Below, piece after piece: positions 56,121-64,000 of a stretch of DNA of 64,000 bases; the first letter of the stretch is position 1, and each line of letters opens with the position of its first letter. The DNA comes from Sepiola atlantica (Eukaryota; Mollusca; Cephalopoda; Sepiida; Sepiolidae): positions 46,099,648 through 46,163,647 of the forward strand of contig OY744525.1 in NCBI GenBank assembly GCA_963556195.1, given 5' to 3'. The notes under the pieces are model-generated. The model had not been told where the DNA came from, searched no databases, and saw only the letters and a list, made by a program, of their open reading frames with translations. The position numbers were made by a program, and so were the translations under genes.

Positions 56121-56125
<5 letters not shown>

Positions 56126-57060
56126 CGTCACACAAAAGTTAGCGAGTAAAAACCTACTAGACGTATCCATTTCAAGTATTTAAGGAAATTGAGAAAGAAA
56201 ATAGCAAGTCAGACAGCCCGCGTCTCAATCTATTTCCATAAGAACACTTTTTCTTTCTATTTTATTTCTATACCGATTTATACGTTTTTTCTTTTCTTTT
56301 TTGTCATTTTAAACTTTCCAGTTTGAGACCTAATCTTTCTTTCTTATTTTTTTTTTAAAACTTCACCAATGCAGGCGTTATTTTATATGAATATGAATAT
56401 TAGTGTGAACACTGGTGAAGGATAATTTTCTTTTTCTGTCATTTTTGACGGGGGGGGGAGTACGCTCGTATATGTATAATCAGTCGGGCTACTTGAGATG
56501 ATCTCAAGTCACTTAATTGTCAAACCCATATGTTTCTGTATTTCAAACCCTCAAGAAATACTTGCATCGTTTTATAAACGTTTTGACAAAAAAAGAAGAG
56601 TATCTCGCCATTGAATTGGCAAAGGCGGTGCAAAGTTCCTGTTCACTTATTCCCAAAAAAGCATTTGTTCAGAAACTAATGTCGCCACAAGAGACCACAG
56701 AGAAACACATAAAAACGAGCTTAAATAGCTAACAAAAACACAAAACATATTTTGTCTACGAGGAAAAACTGTCAATTATTACATACATTAAACAACATCA
56801 TTTTATTTTTAAGTAAAAATAAAAATGGAATATTTTTTAAAAATCCAAACAGCTAAAATAAATTCATATAAAAACATTTCCAAGATGAAAACTTTAACAA
56901 CAGAAAAAAAGGGGGTAAAAAAAGAAAACATTGACAAAAAAAAAAATAACTCTACAGCTTCGACAAGACAAAAAAAAAACAGGCTAAAAGAAGAAAACCA
57001 TACCGATGAAAACAAAAGCATTTCGAGAGCACATACCTTTGCTAAAGCTCAATAATATCC
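56121..57060. other. No gene seen
   Basis: AT-rich DNA. Two small plus frames at 56,517-56,732 and 56,825-57,055 are lysine-rich and lack domains. Confidence 0.5.
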
Positions 57061-57065
57061 CTACA

Positions 57066-57088
57066 CCTAATCAGCTGACTCCTCCTCC

Positions 57089-57126
<38 letters not shown>

Positions 57127-57200
57127 GGTTTAACGTCCGTTTTAAATGCTGGCATGCATTGAACGGCTTTAAGAAATTGACTCCCAAACAAACCTATCTC
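57066..57200 (-). mobile_element. LINE 3' end with (GAT)n tail
   Basis: On minus: CATGCCAGCATTTAAAACGG followed by ACGTTAAACCGATGATGATG, matching the 3' end of the LINE at 20,855-20,905. Only the 3' UTR is present. Confidence 0.65.
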
Positions 57201-57504
57201 TGGACAGGTCTTTATTTATCCCTCCTTCTCCCATCATCATGTAAAGACAGGATGTATAGAAAAAGACAAAAGGAAAAAAACAGTTAAACACAGGAATAAA
57301 TAATAAAAAACGAGAACTTTACCGGTTTCGTTGAGATCAACGAACGTTTTCTGAAGACGTTCATTGATCCGAACGTAAGTGCGTTCGTTTTTTATTAGTA
57401 TTAGGAAACGAACCAGACAGCTACGCCCACACATAACACTACACCAATTTGTGTCATGACCCAAAAAACATTAAATTAATATATTTCTGAATAAATTAAA
57501 TTGA

Positions 57505-57690
57505 ATTTACCATTTTCAAAAACTCTGTTCACACTTCATTTGAAGCTTGGGGAACGAAAAGGTTTTCCAAAAATAATCTTATTATCTTAACGATAATGAA
57601 AAAGAAATTGGGATTTACCTTGCTTCTGAAATCGTTCAAACCACTCAGAACAAATAGTAAGTTACACATATTTATTTTTATTTTTTATTT
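57505..57690 (+). repeat. Dispersed repeat, copy of 53,520-53,760
   Basis: See the partner copy; here it runs directly into the AT tract at 57,701. Confidence 0.65.
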
Positions 57691-57695
57691 TCCAC

Positions 57696-57700
<5 letters not shown>

Positions 57701-57761
<61 letters not shown>
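57701..57761. repeat. (AT)n microsatellite
   Basis: AT tract of 60 bp. Confidence 0.95.
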
Positions 57762-57767
<6 letters not shown>

Positions 57768-57782
57768 ATTATATTTTTAAAA

Positions 57783-57843
57783 TATTATTCCTACATACGA
57801 CGTCGTTTCGAGCTTACGGCTTTCATCAGCGCAGGGAAATAAC
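57783..57843 (-). ncRNA. Candidate hammerhead
   Basis: Minus strand: CUGAUGA (57,829-57,823); stem II AGC/GCU with an A.C mismatch at the core; GAAA; stem III ACGAC/GUCGU (a palindrome); H17=A; stem I UGCG with UGUA (two G-U pairs), CC/GG and an outer UUAUU/AAUAA with bulges. The stem III palindrome and mismatched stem II make activity uncertain. The repeat occupies about 57,775-58,020 between two AT tracts. Confidence 0.4.
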
Positions 57844-58047
57844 AATCTCAGACGGTCACAGGGAGCGAACCCGGTTACAAGAGACCCCTTGAATCTGTAA
57901 GGATTCATTTAGTCTTTGAGGTCACGAGAGATTGTCACCTGATTACAGAGAAATTAAGTGATATTTACACTGAAAGCGGCGAGTATAAATATCTAGACAT
58001 ACGATAGAACTCAACAACAGACTCGGAGTATTTCACTGGGGCTTTTT

Positions 58048-58071
58048 ATATATATATATATATATATATAT
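58048..58071. repeat. (AT)n microsatellite
   Basis: AT tract at the left edge of the TIR element. Confidence 0.95.
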
Positions 58072-58456
58072 GGGAAATGAAAAAGGAAAAACCAAAAAAT
58101 ATGTTTTTTTTTATATATTCATCAACGTTTCGTCTTTATTTGTAAGACTTCTTCAGGATGATAATATTGAGAAAAATGTCATGCAAGTACGTGAAAATAT
58201 TGGGTTGACATGATGGGTTGATGGGAAGACGTAGTAGCCACTGCTGAGAGCAGTATGACCGAGGTCCGGGCTTAGTGAAGTTAGTAGCATGGAATGAAAT
58301 AAATGTGGATGTTCTGAGTGAAAAAGTGGAGGGGTGGGGGTGAGCGGGAATAATGTGGATGGTTGTTAGTGAAGAAGTGGAGCTTACAAACAAAGACGCA
58401 ACGTTGATGAATATATAAAAAAAACATCCTTTTTGGTTTTTCCTTTTTCATTTCCC
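58072..58456. mobile_element. 385-bp element with 80-bp inverted ends and a hammerhead
   Basis: The ends are inverted copies: GGGAAATGAAAAAGGAAAAA at left and its complement at right, continuing through ATATTCATCAACGTTTCGTC for about 75-80 bp. The left inverted end contains a complete hammerhead on the minus strand. The right end carries only the 3' half, with GAAA changed to GCAA. No protein coding. Closest relatives are the decayed copies at 14,300 and 32,670. Confidence 0.7.
58117..58161 (-). ncRNA. Hammerhead ribozyme, type I
   Basis: Stem I UCAUC (58,161-58,157) with GAUGA (58,123-58,119), five pairs; CUGAAGA (58,156-58,150); stem II GUCUU/AAGAC around an ACAAAUA loop; GAA (58,131-58,129); minimal stem III ACGU; H17=U at 58,124. 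One extra A lies between A9 and stem II. Predicted cleavage between 58,124 and 58,123. The clean 5-bp stems make this one of the best motifs in the window. Confidence 0.6.
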
Positions 58457-58493
58457 ATTACGTCGGATTACTTTCATCCTTCCTTTCTCATAA

Positions 58494-58514
58494 ATATATA
58501 TATATATGTATATA
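58494..58514. repeat. (AT)n microsatellite
   Basis: AT tract exactly at the 3' boundary of PLE-D. Confidence 0.9.
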
Positions 58515-58692
58515 AAGTGGTGTACTAAAAGCGAACTTTTAGGAAAGGTAAAACCTATTGTGAAGAGTATACAGCTCAATATCCAGGATAGAGCAGGTAG
58601 ATATGAAGAAGAATGGAAAGGAATTAGAGAAGCAAAAGCCAAATCAAAATTCAATTCAATTGCTCAGAGCAAGGTATATTCCGCAAAAAGGC
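58513..58692 (-). repeat. PLE-D downstream direct repeat (shared part)
   Basis: Nearly identical to 63,439-63,618. It begins at AAAGTGGTGTACTAAAAGCG (plus-strand reading) next to the AT tract. The open frame through it is a second copy of the first 47 residues of the PLE-D ORF. Confidence 0.9.
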
Positions 58693-58711
58693 AATTTATT
58701 CAAGTTAAATT

Positions 58712-58759
58712 TTCCTTAAGCCAGGCTTTTCAAAGATCAAAATCTTATCATCAGAGGAA
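58712..58759 (-). ncRNA. Hammerhead ribozyme of PLE-D, type I
   Basis: Stem I UUCCU (58,759-58,755) with AGGAA (58,716-58,712), five pairs; CUGAUGA (58,754-58,748); U.U; stem II AAGAU/AUCUU around UUUG; GAA (58,731-58,729); stem III AAGC/GCUU around CUG (58,728-58,718), giving A15.1-U16.1; H17=A at 58,717. Cleavage is predicted between 58,717 and 58,716. All invariant positions are satisfied. Its position at the head of the terminal repeat matches the hammerheads known in other Penelope-like elements, where cleavage would define RNA ends. Confidence 0.7.
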
Positions 58760-60692
58760 GTCGCTGGGATAGATAAGTTGGCAAAGGCCAAGATTTAAAA
58801 TTTGAAAAAATAAAATAAAAGTTGTAGGGAAAGAAACACAGAGCAAAACTCTGCCCGAATGCAAGCAAATGTCCGATTGCTAAATAGTCCGGTGTCGAAA
58901 AGTCCAGCGGAGAGAATGAGATGTAGATAGGTAGGTCGTTAAAAGGCACGAGAGGTTGTGAGAGAGGATTCAAAGTTAAATTCCAAGAAGCCACAACTTC
59001 AGGTGCGGCAGAAAATAGAAAATCCAAAGGGTAAAAAGTCCAATAAGAGGTACGCTCGTGGATGCAGGCAGGCTCAGTAAAGAGTGAGGTGGAAAATATT
59101 CGCCATTAAAAATACTTCCTGGGCTGAGATATCAAGGAAAGTGTTTTAAAATGGGAAAAAAGGCAGCGAAAATATTTTAAAGCTAGCCCGTTGAGAAAGC
59201 CGACTTGAAATGAAGAAAGGCAGAAACTCATATGCGACCAGTAGGCAGGGAGGGAACGAGTAAGGGGTGTGGAGGAGGAGAGAGGAACGGGTGCGAAGGA
59301 GGAGAAAGGGAACCGGTGCGGTGAATGAGTGCGGTTAAAACTAAGAGTGTGATTGTGGGGGGTGAGTCGCATAAAGTTGAAATTGGATGTTAGCGCGAAT
59401 TAGGGTTCAACTAGAAAAGGGAAAGAATGGAGTGGGGGTAAGTCAACGAGTGCTGGGAGGGAGAGTTAAAATACCAGAATGTGTCTATGAACAGAGTTCG
59501 GGATTAAGTTGTTTAATCAGATGACCTTACTTATAAACAATGAGGCAAAATATATTTGAAGGGTAGAGCTAGAAAAATAAATAGTAAGAATAAAAATTAA
59601 AAATTGAAAAATTAAAAAAGTAAAAATAAAAATAGAATTAAAAATAGAAATAAGAAAATAAAAAATGAAAAAGAGATAATAAAATTAGTCTTAGGCTCGC
59701 AAGGAAAGTTATGGATTGACCGATAAAAAAAAATAATAAAATGAGGGAAAAGTCGATAAAATTGGAGCTCGAGAGTGAGTATTAGAATAAGGAAAAAGTA
59801 AATTAGACCTCGAAAGGATATCCGGAATGGGAATCCCCAAGGTGGTTAAAGATATGGGTTGAAATAAAATATGCTGTTACGGGACGCTAGTGCTTTATGG
59901 ATGTGGGAAAATTAAACTTTGAAACAAAAAATTTTTCAAAAAAAGGTATATGGAGGTTGATTAAGAAAATTATTAAATAGGTTAATGATGGCAGAAAGAA
60001 GTAAGAGACATACAAGGTTAAAGTAGTGACAATAGATTAAACCAGAGTGAGAATGGAGATCGCAGTTAAAAGTAAATATTATGGGAGTTAAAAGATGTAG
60101 AGTGAAGGCGGGTTGGGGGTTGAGCATGGTCTGAGAGAAGTGAGCGAAGGGCGAGGTAAACTAGGGGGGAATAATCGAGGCTATTAAAAGAGTGAGAAGA
60201 ATTATTTAGAAGTAAAAACAGGAGGGGAAAAATAATTAGAGTGCACAGAGAAAACAGTAAGGAGTTCGATATCGAAGTGTGCAAAGGGGATTAAGAGTAG
60301 ATAAGGCGAATCAACAAGTGAAAAAAGGGCTAGGGTATAATAAGAAAATGGTGGGTTAGTTATCAGGTTGAGAGGGAAGGATAGGAGTTTGGAAGTGTTG
60401 ATGGGAAGCGGACGAGTGTATTAAAAGAAGTTAAAGGGGAAAGAAATGGAAGTCATATAAAAGTTATACGGTTAAGGAGGTTAAGTAGAATGATTTAGGG
60501 GGTAGTGGGAGAAAGGTATTAAAGCTAAGGGAATTGTGAAGCTAACAGAATTTATGGGTAATTTTTTAAGTTAAGAGAAGGCTAAAGGGATGAGGGAGAT
60601 ATATGCAGAGATTATAGAACAACAGGAATTAGAACTATCGGAAAGGAAATTCGAGATGTAGGGAGGGAAGATCCGAGATGATGGGAGGGTAT
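58760..60692 (-). other. PLE-D 3' untranslated region
   Basis: About 1.9 kb between the ORF stop and the hammerhead, pyrimidine-rich on the coding strand. Short frames (e.g. 58,737-59,027, 59,106-59,372, 59,936-60,284) are biased by composition and show no domain. Unusually long for a Penelope-like 3' UTR; it could include an unrelated insertion. Confidence 0.5.
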
Positions 60693-63578
60693 TTAATCAA
60701 ATGGGGGAGGGGTGTCTGGGGGATTACTATGGTTGCTATACTTGAATTTACGTTTATGCCTGTAACTGGAGATAAGTTCATTCTTAGAATGAATAATATT
60801 TTTAGATTTAGTAGCAGTAGCTATCATAAAGGTTTCCAAAGTACAAAGTTGGCAATGGGATGCACCCGGGGTATATGATTTGGACTTTTTAAGTATTGAC
60901 CAGTGAAGTGAATAGGGAGTATTTTTAAGATTGAGGTTTCTAATTAGATTGGAAAGTGAAGTGCCTGTGCTATTATCGTTGCTATTTTTAAAGGAATAGA
61001 TATGGTTAGAGATCCGGGTCTTAATGGAGAAAGAGGACGCCCCAATATATGTGTGTATCTTGGAGGGTGGTGCTATAGTTGCATTGAGATTGCTAGTGGT
61101 ATTAGATGAGATTTGGGTTTGGAGATTCAAGTTATGTGAGGGAGGTTGTTTGAAGAAGTAGGGCGGAGCGAATATGGGGGAAATGTGAGTTAGCCCATGG
61201 GCACTATCTATTATTGGGGGTGCTTGGTTAGAGGTATGGCTGTATAAGTGGGAGTCTTGAGGAGAAGCGGATTGGGGGTGTGGGGAGATGCGGAATTCGG
61301 GTGAAGTATGGGAACTGTGATTGCTCACAACATTGGTGGAGCGGGGGAATTGTTTCACAGTACAAGCGTATATTACGTCCTTCTGTACACAATTGTTGTT
61401 TAAGGGACAATCTCTAGGTTTATGGCAGTTACAAGTGGTGAGGGATGCGGTGGGTGGTTGTTGTTGGATATGTTTGATTTTCCTATTGTTAGAGGTTATG
61501 ATAGTTTGTTCAATATTGGGCATAGTAGAGTAAGATATTTTAATAGAATTTTTGTTAAGAATAGTGCTATATCTGTGGGGGTGCTTAAAAGATTTGTCTA
61601 AAATTTGGAAAAATTCCTTAGGTATATTGGTTTTAACATTACTGCTGAAAGGCGGATTGAACCAAATGTTATTCTTTCTTCTAAGTTTTTTTCTTTGTCT
61701 GTGCGTCTGTGGGTCTGCCCGATTATCAATATTGTTTGTTCCTATGGGCTTATTAGCGTGTGTTTTGATTGTCTTAAGTGCAGATGTGTTAAACTTTTTA
61801 CTTCTGTGTGTGGTCATGTTGTGCGTAATAATGCCTGAAGGTTTGTTAACTTGAGTAAGGGGATTGCAGTTATATTTAATTTTGTGATTGTAGCCTGAGT
61901 TTAGCAAAGCATTATTGTAGAAGCTAGAATTTTGATCGAAGATAGATTTATTCGCAGATAGCTTAGAGATTCTGTTAGATACTGAGGGGACTATTGAGTT
62001 TATGATGGATTTAGGGTGGTTAGATAGGCTATGTACGTAGAAAAGGGTTAAGTTAGGTTTATGGTATGGGCTGAAGGTTCCCGAGTTAAGATCTAATGTA
62101 AGGTCAAGAAAGTTGGATATTCTTTTCTTAGGTTCCACTGTAATGGTCAAACCAAAGTTTTTGAAGAAGTTATGCAAGTTTTTGATAGTGTTATTATATT
62201 GTCTCGATCTCTCCCCAGAAACAAACAAGGCATCGTCCCTATACAACCCACCCTGTAAATGTCCAAAATTAAACCCCAATTCTCTCATCAAGTACAGACC
62301 TACCAGGTCAGTGACTTGGGCAGAGTCTGACGACCCCATAGTAATATCAAAGTTATAGGGGGTGTCCTTCCTGGTCCAAAGCTTATTATCAAATTCTCGT
62401 AGGGATCTTCTGGCTAATATTATTAGTTTAATCTCTATGTCTGTAATGTCAGAATTATTTTTAGCGAAGATTAATGCTTTGTTAAGTAAGATAGGGGAAA
62501 TGGACTGGTAGTAATTATTAATATCGAATGTTATGAAGTTCAAGTTAGGTTTAGACTTATCAATGAGGTTAAGGAACCAAGTAGTAACCTCATCTGAGGA
62601 TTGCCAAAGAGTGTAACGAATTTTTTCTTTTGAGGTGGGGATAATTCTATCCAAGATCTTCTTACTTATGATGCCTAGGTCAGATTTAGAAGGGCATATT
62701 AGTCTGATGGTAAGGTTTCCCTGGAAATTATTTTTATGGTCCTTCAAGGTAAATCTAGGTATTGCAGGGGTTAAGATTTCTGTGTAGTTAAGGACATTCA
62801 AAGATGTTAGTATGGATTTTGCCTCATTGTTTATACTAGCCAAGGTATCGTAGGATGTGCTTTTGTAAGATTTATTTAATTCTTTGTAGATTAAGGATTT
62901 GTATTGACTATATTTTAGTTTGTAAAAATTCTTAGTTTTATCCGCTGGGACAATTATATCTGGGTGTTTCCTAATATTGTTAGTGAATTCGTTGATTTTT
63001 TTGATGATGGGATTGAGGTGTTTATTGTGCCTTTTGAATTTAATGCGACTAATGAGGTCAAATAGGTCATTTTCGAAATTATTGAGGTGTTCATTTTGTT
63101 TGGGGAAAAAGGAGGTTTTGAGACCGTACTTGGAAGCAGCTGATTTTTCCAATTTCTTCAGTTCCCTAGAAGAGTTCATAGGTAGTGTAGATCCAAAATG
63201 GGTAGGAAGTGAGGAATTGCTGGTGTCAGTTTGGTGGGAGGAGGTTTTGTGGTTCATATCATGGTGAAATGCTTTCCATCTAACGTTAGTGATGAACTTC
63301 TTCACAGATTGGATAAGCTTGCTAATATAGGTTTCATTTGAGGGAATGGGTATATTTTTTGCCGAAAGCGGGAGGAATTCCTTGTTGAACATATCACAAA
63401 TAGGAGGAAAAAGCTCAACTAAGTAGAAGCTTAAAATAAAGTGGTGTACTAAAAGCGAACTTTTAGGAAAGGTAAAACCTATTGTGAAGAGTATACAGCT
63501 CAATATCCAGGATAGAGCAGGTAGATATGAGGAAGAATGGAAAGGAATTAGAGAAGCAAAAGCCAAATCAAAATTCAA
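60693..63578 (-). CDS. Penelope-like reverse transcriptase with C-terminal GIY-YIG endonuclease (PLE-D)
   Basis: An intact 961-codon ORF. RT signatures: IIVPADKTKNFYKL (208-221), PRFTLKDHK (274-282), TFDINNYYQSIS (350-361, palm A, Asp352), MGSSDSAQVTDLVGLYLMRE (414-433), and catalytic GLYRDDA (444-450), i.e. YRDD rather than the YVDD/YADD common elsewhere. SNFLDLTLDL (488-497) and the Leu/Ser-rich block after it fit the RT thumb side. A Cys-rich knuckle CNCHKPRDCPLNNNC (716-730) precedes the GIY half (VIYACTV, 735-741). The YIG half TYIGASSFSIKTRISNHIYS is at 843-862, and CQLCTLE plus the family's final NELISSYRH end the domain. About 100 Ser/Pro/His-rich residues separate the GIY and YIG halves, much longer than usual. 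The first 60 residues are hydrophobic and encoded inside the terminal repeat, so the true start may be a later Met (e.g. 64). The exact PLE clade is not resolved by eye. Confidence 0.85.
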   Translation of the reverse strand: MNFDLAFASLIPFHSSSYLPALSWILSCILFTIGFTFPKSSLLVHHFILSFYLVELFPPICDMFNKEFLPLSAKNIPIPSNETYISKLIQSVKKFITNVRWKAFHHDMNHKTSSHQTDTSNSSLPTHFGSTLPMNSSRELKKLEKSAASKYGLKTSFFPKQNEHLNNFENDLFDLISRIKFKRHNKHLNPIIKKINEFTNNIRKHPDIIVPADKTKNFYKLKYSQYKSLIYKELNKSYKSTSYDTLASINNEAKSILTSLNVLNYTEILTPAIPRFTLKDHKNNFQGNLTIRLICPSKSDLGIISKKILDRIIPTSKEKIRYTLWQSSDEVTTWFLNLIDKSKPNLNFITFDINNYYQSISPILLNKALIFAKNNSDITDIEIKLIILARRSLREFDNKLWTRKDTPYNFDITMGSSDSAQVTDLVGLYLMRELGFNFGHLQGGLYRDDALFVSGERSRQYNNTIKNLHNFFKNFGLTITVEPKKRISNFLDLTLDLNSGTFSPYHKPNLTLFYVHSLSNHPKSIINSIVPSVSNRISKLSANKSIFDQNSSFYNNALLNSGYNHKIKYNCNPLTQVNKPSGIITHNMTTHRSKKFNTSALKTIKTHANKPIGTNNIDNRADPQTHRQRKKLRRKNNIWFNPPFSSNVKTNIPKEFFQILDKSFKHPHRYSTILNKNSIKISYSTMPNIEQTIITSNNRKIKHIQQQPPTASLTTCNCHKPRDCPLNNNCVQKDVIYACTVKQFPRSTNVVSNHSSHTSPEFRISPHPQSASPQDSHLYSHTSNQAPPIIDSAHGLTHISPIFAPPYFFKQPPSHNLNLQTQISSNTTSNLNATIAPPSKIHTYIGASSFSIKTRISNHIYSFKNSNDNSTGTSLSNLIRNLNLKNTPYSLHWSILKKSKSYTPGASHCQLCTLETFMIATATKSKNIIHSKNELISSYRHKRKFKYSNHSNPPDTPPPFD

Positions 63579-63618
63579 TTCAATTGCTCAGAGCAAGGTA
63601 TATTCCACAAAAAGGAAT
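63439..63618 (-). repeat. PLE-D upstream direct repeat (truncated)
   Basis: Matches 58,513-58,692. It is cut 24 bases short of the predicted ribozyme cleavage site, so this end lacks a hammerhead. It contains the ORF start codon. Confidence 0.9.
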
Positions 63619-63735
63619 ATACCTTAAGGAAAATTTAACTTGAATAAATTGCCTTTTTGCGGAATATACCTTGCTCTGAGCAATTGAATTGAATTTTGAT
63701 TTGGCTTTTGCTTCTCTAATTCCTTTCCATTCTTC

Positions 63736-63740
<5 letters not shown>
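63520..63740. repeat. Palindromic junction at the PLE-D 5' end
   Basis: 63,624-63,740 is an inverted copy of the terminal repeat, starting within a few bases of the position homologous to the hammerhead cleavage site (CTTAAGGAAAATTTAACTTG) and running until the AT tract. With 63,520-63,618 it can form a hairpin of nearly 100 pairs. Confidence 0.85.

Positions 63741-63785
<45 letters not shown>
63741..63785. repeat. (AT)n microsatellite
   Basis: AT tract abutting the PLE-D 5' end. Confidence 0.95.
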
Positions 63786-63790
<5 letters not shown>

Positions 63791-64000
63791 TGCTCTTTAT
63801 TATAAAGTGGCATAACCATGAACACTCATGCATAGCAGGACATAGGCAATCACAGGCGGTGTGACATGAACATTCTTATAAACTGTTGTATTTAGAATTT
63901 CCTTCATAATCAATAATATACCTGAAGAAGGCCGCAGAGTATATCACCCGAAATATAATATAAATATAAATATCAACACTGATGAGAACAATAGTCCAAA
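63786..64000 (+). other. Repeat with hammerhead-like outline, no gene
   Basis: At about 63,919 CUGAAGA, then GGCCGCAG ... CACCCGAAAUAUAAU keeps the order of hammerhead core elements, but stem II and stem III do not pair well. Probably a decayed relative of 45,683. The element continues beyond the window. Confidence 0.3.

Larger units (their letters stand above)
58513..63740 (-). mobile_element. Penelope-like element PLE-D, near full-length
   Basis: Minus orientation. The 5' end (63,740-63,619) is an inverted piece of the terminal repeat. Then come a direct terminal repeat (63,618-63,439), an intact 961-codon ORF (63,578-60,693), a pyrimidine-rich 3' region of about 1.9 kb, and a second direct terminal repeat (58,759-58,513) that starts with a hammerhead. 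The two direct repeats differ at only about two positions over 180 bp, so insertion was recent. AT tracts abut both ends. This matches the known Penelope organisation (pseudo-LTRs in direct and inverted orientation, hammerhead, GIY-YIG RT). Confidence 0.85.

Noticed and set aside
57279..57410. Hammerhead-like CUGAAGA at about 57,350
   Set aside because: The neighbouring sequence gives no GAA plus stem II/III arrangement; AACGTT palindromes alone caused the resemblance.
58448..58654. Independent 68-codon gene on minus
   Set aside because: It is the PLE-D terminal repeat, identical to the first residues of the 961-codon ORF, running into an AT tract.

Overview
The window looks like nuclear DNA of a cephalopod mollusc, most likely an octopus. 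It is AT-rich and crowded with (AT)n microsatellites. It holds one protocadherin with an uninterrupted six-cadherin-repeat exon, the class that is massively expanded in octopus genomes. It also has a metazoan U6 snRNA sequence, TTAGGG-type repeats, and LINE 3' ends that finish in ACGTTAAAC followed by GATGAT repeats. The species call is inference; the gene and repeat families are read from the sequence.

Layout. 1-5.6 kb: dispersed repeats and Helitron-like non-autonomous elements. 5.66-8.16 kb (minus): the only convincing host protein gene, a protocadherin whose large exon ends at a consensus splice donor. 8.4-18 kb: repeats, including a Penelope-like element (PLE-A), an inverted-repeat element with telomere-like DNA, a 68-bp minisatellite inside a Helitron-like element, and a 286-bp palindrome. 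18.5-25 kb: a decayed LINE with a PHD-like finger and several LINE C-terminal remnants. 25.6-28.1 kb (minus): a CR1-like LINE with endonuclease and partial reverse transcriptase. 29.3-29.9 kb: a LINE tail joined to a full-length U6 sequence. 31-39 kb: tRNA-type SINEs, PLE-B with terminal direct repeats, and nested local duplications. 39.6 kb: one plausible orphan coding exon. 40.4-45.2 kb: two internally deleted mariners and several terminal-inverted-repeat or foldback elements. 46-53 kb: mostly anonymous AT-rich DNA. 53-58.5 kb: hammerhead-bearing repeats and PLE-C (minus). 58.5-63.7 kb (minus): PLE-D, with an intact 961-codon reverse transcriptase/GIY-YIG ORF, direct terminal repeats and a palindromic 5' end.

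The unifying signal is the hammerhead ribozyme. At least ten places fold by eye into a type I hammerhead (core CUGANGA ... GAA, A15.1-U16.1, H17), and several more are decayed. Some sit in the terminal repeats of recognisable PLEs. Others sit in short anonymous repeats, mostly beside (AT)n tracts. Together they suggest a large population of autonomous and non-autonomous Penelope/hammerhead retroelements of several sequence classes, including two whose stems differ from the short-stem-III form usual in PLEs. No activity can be shown from sequence alone, and structures were folded by hand.
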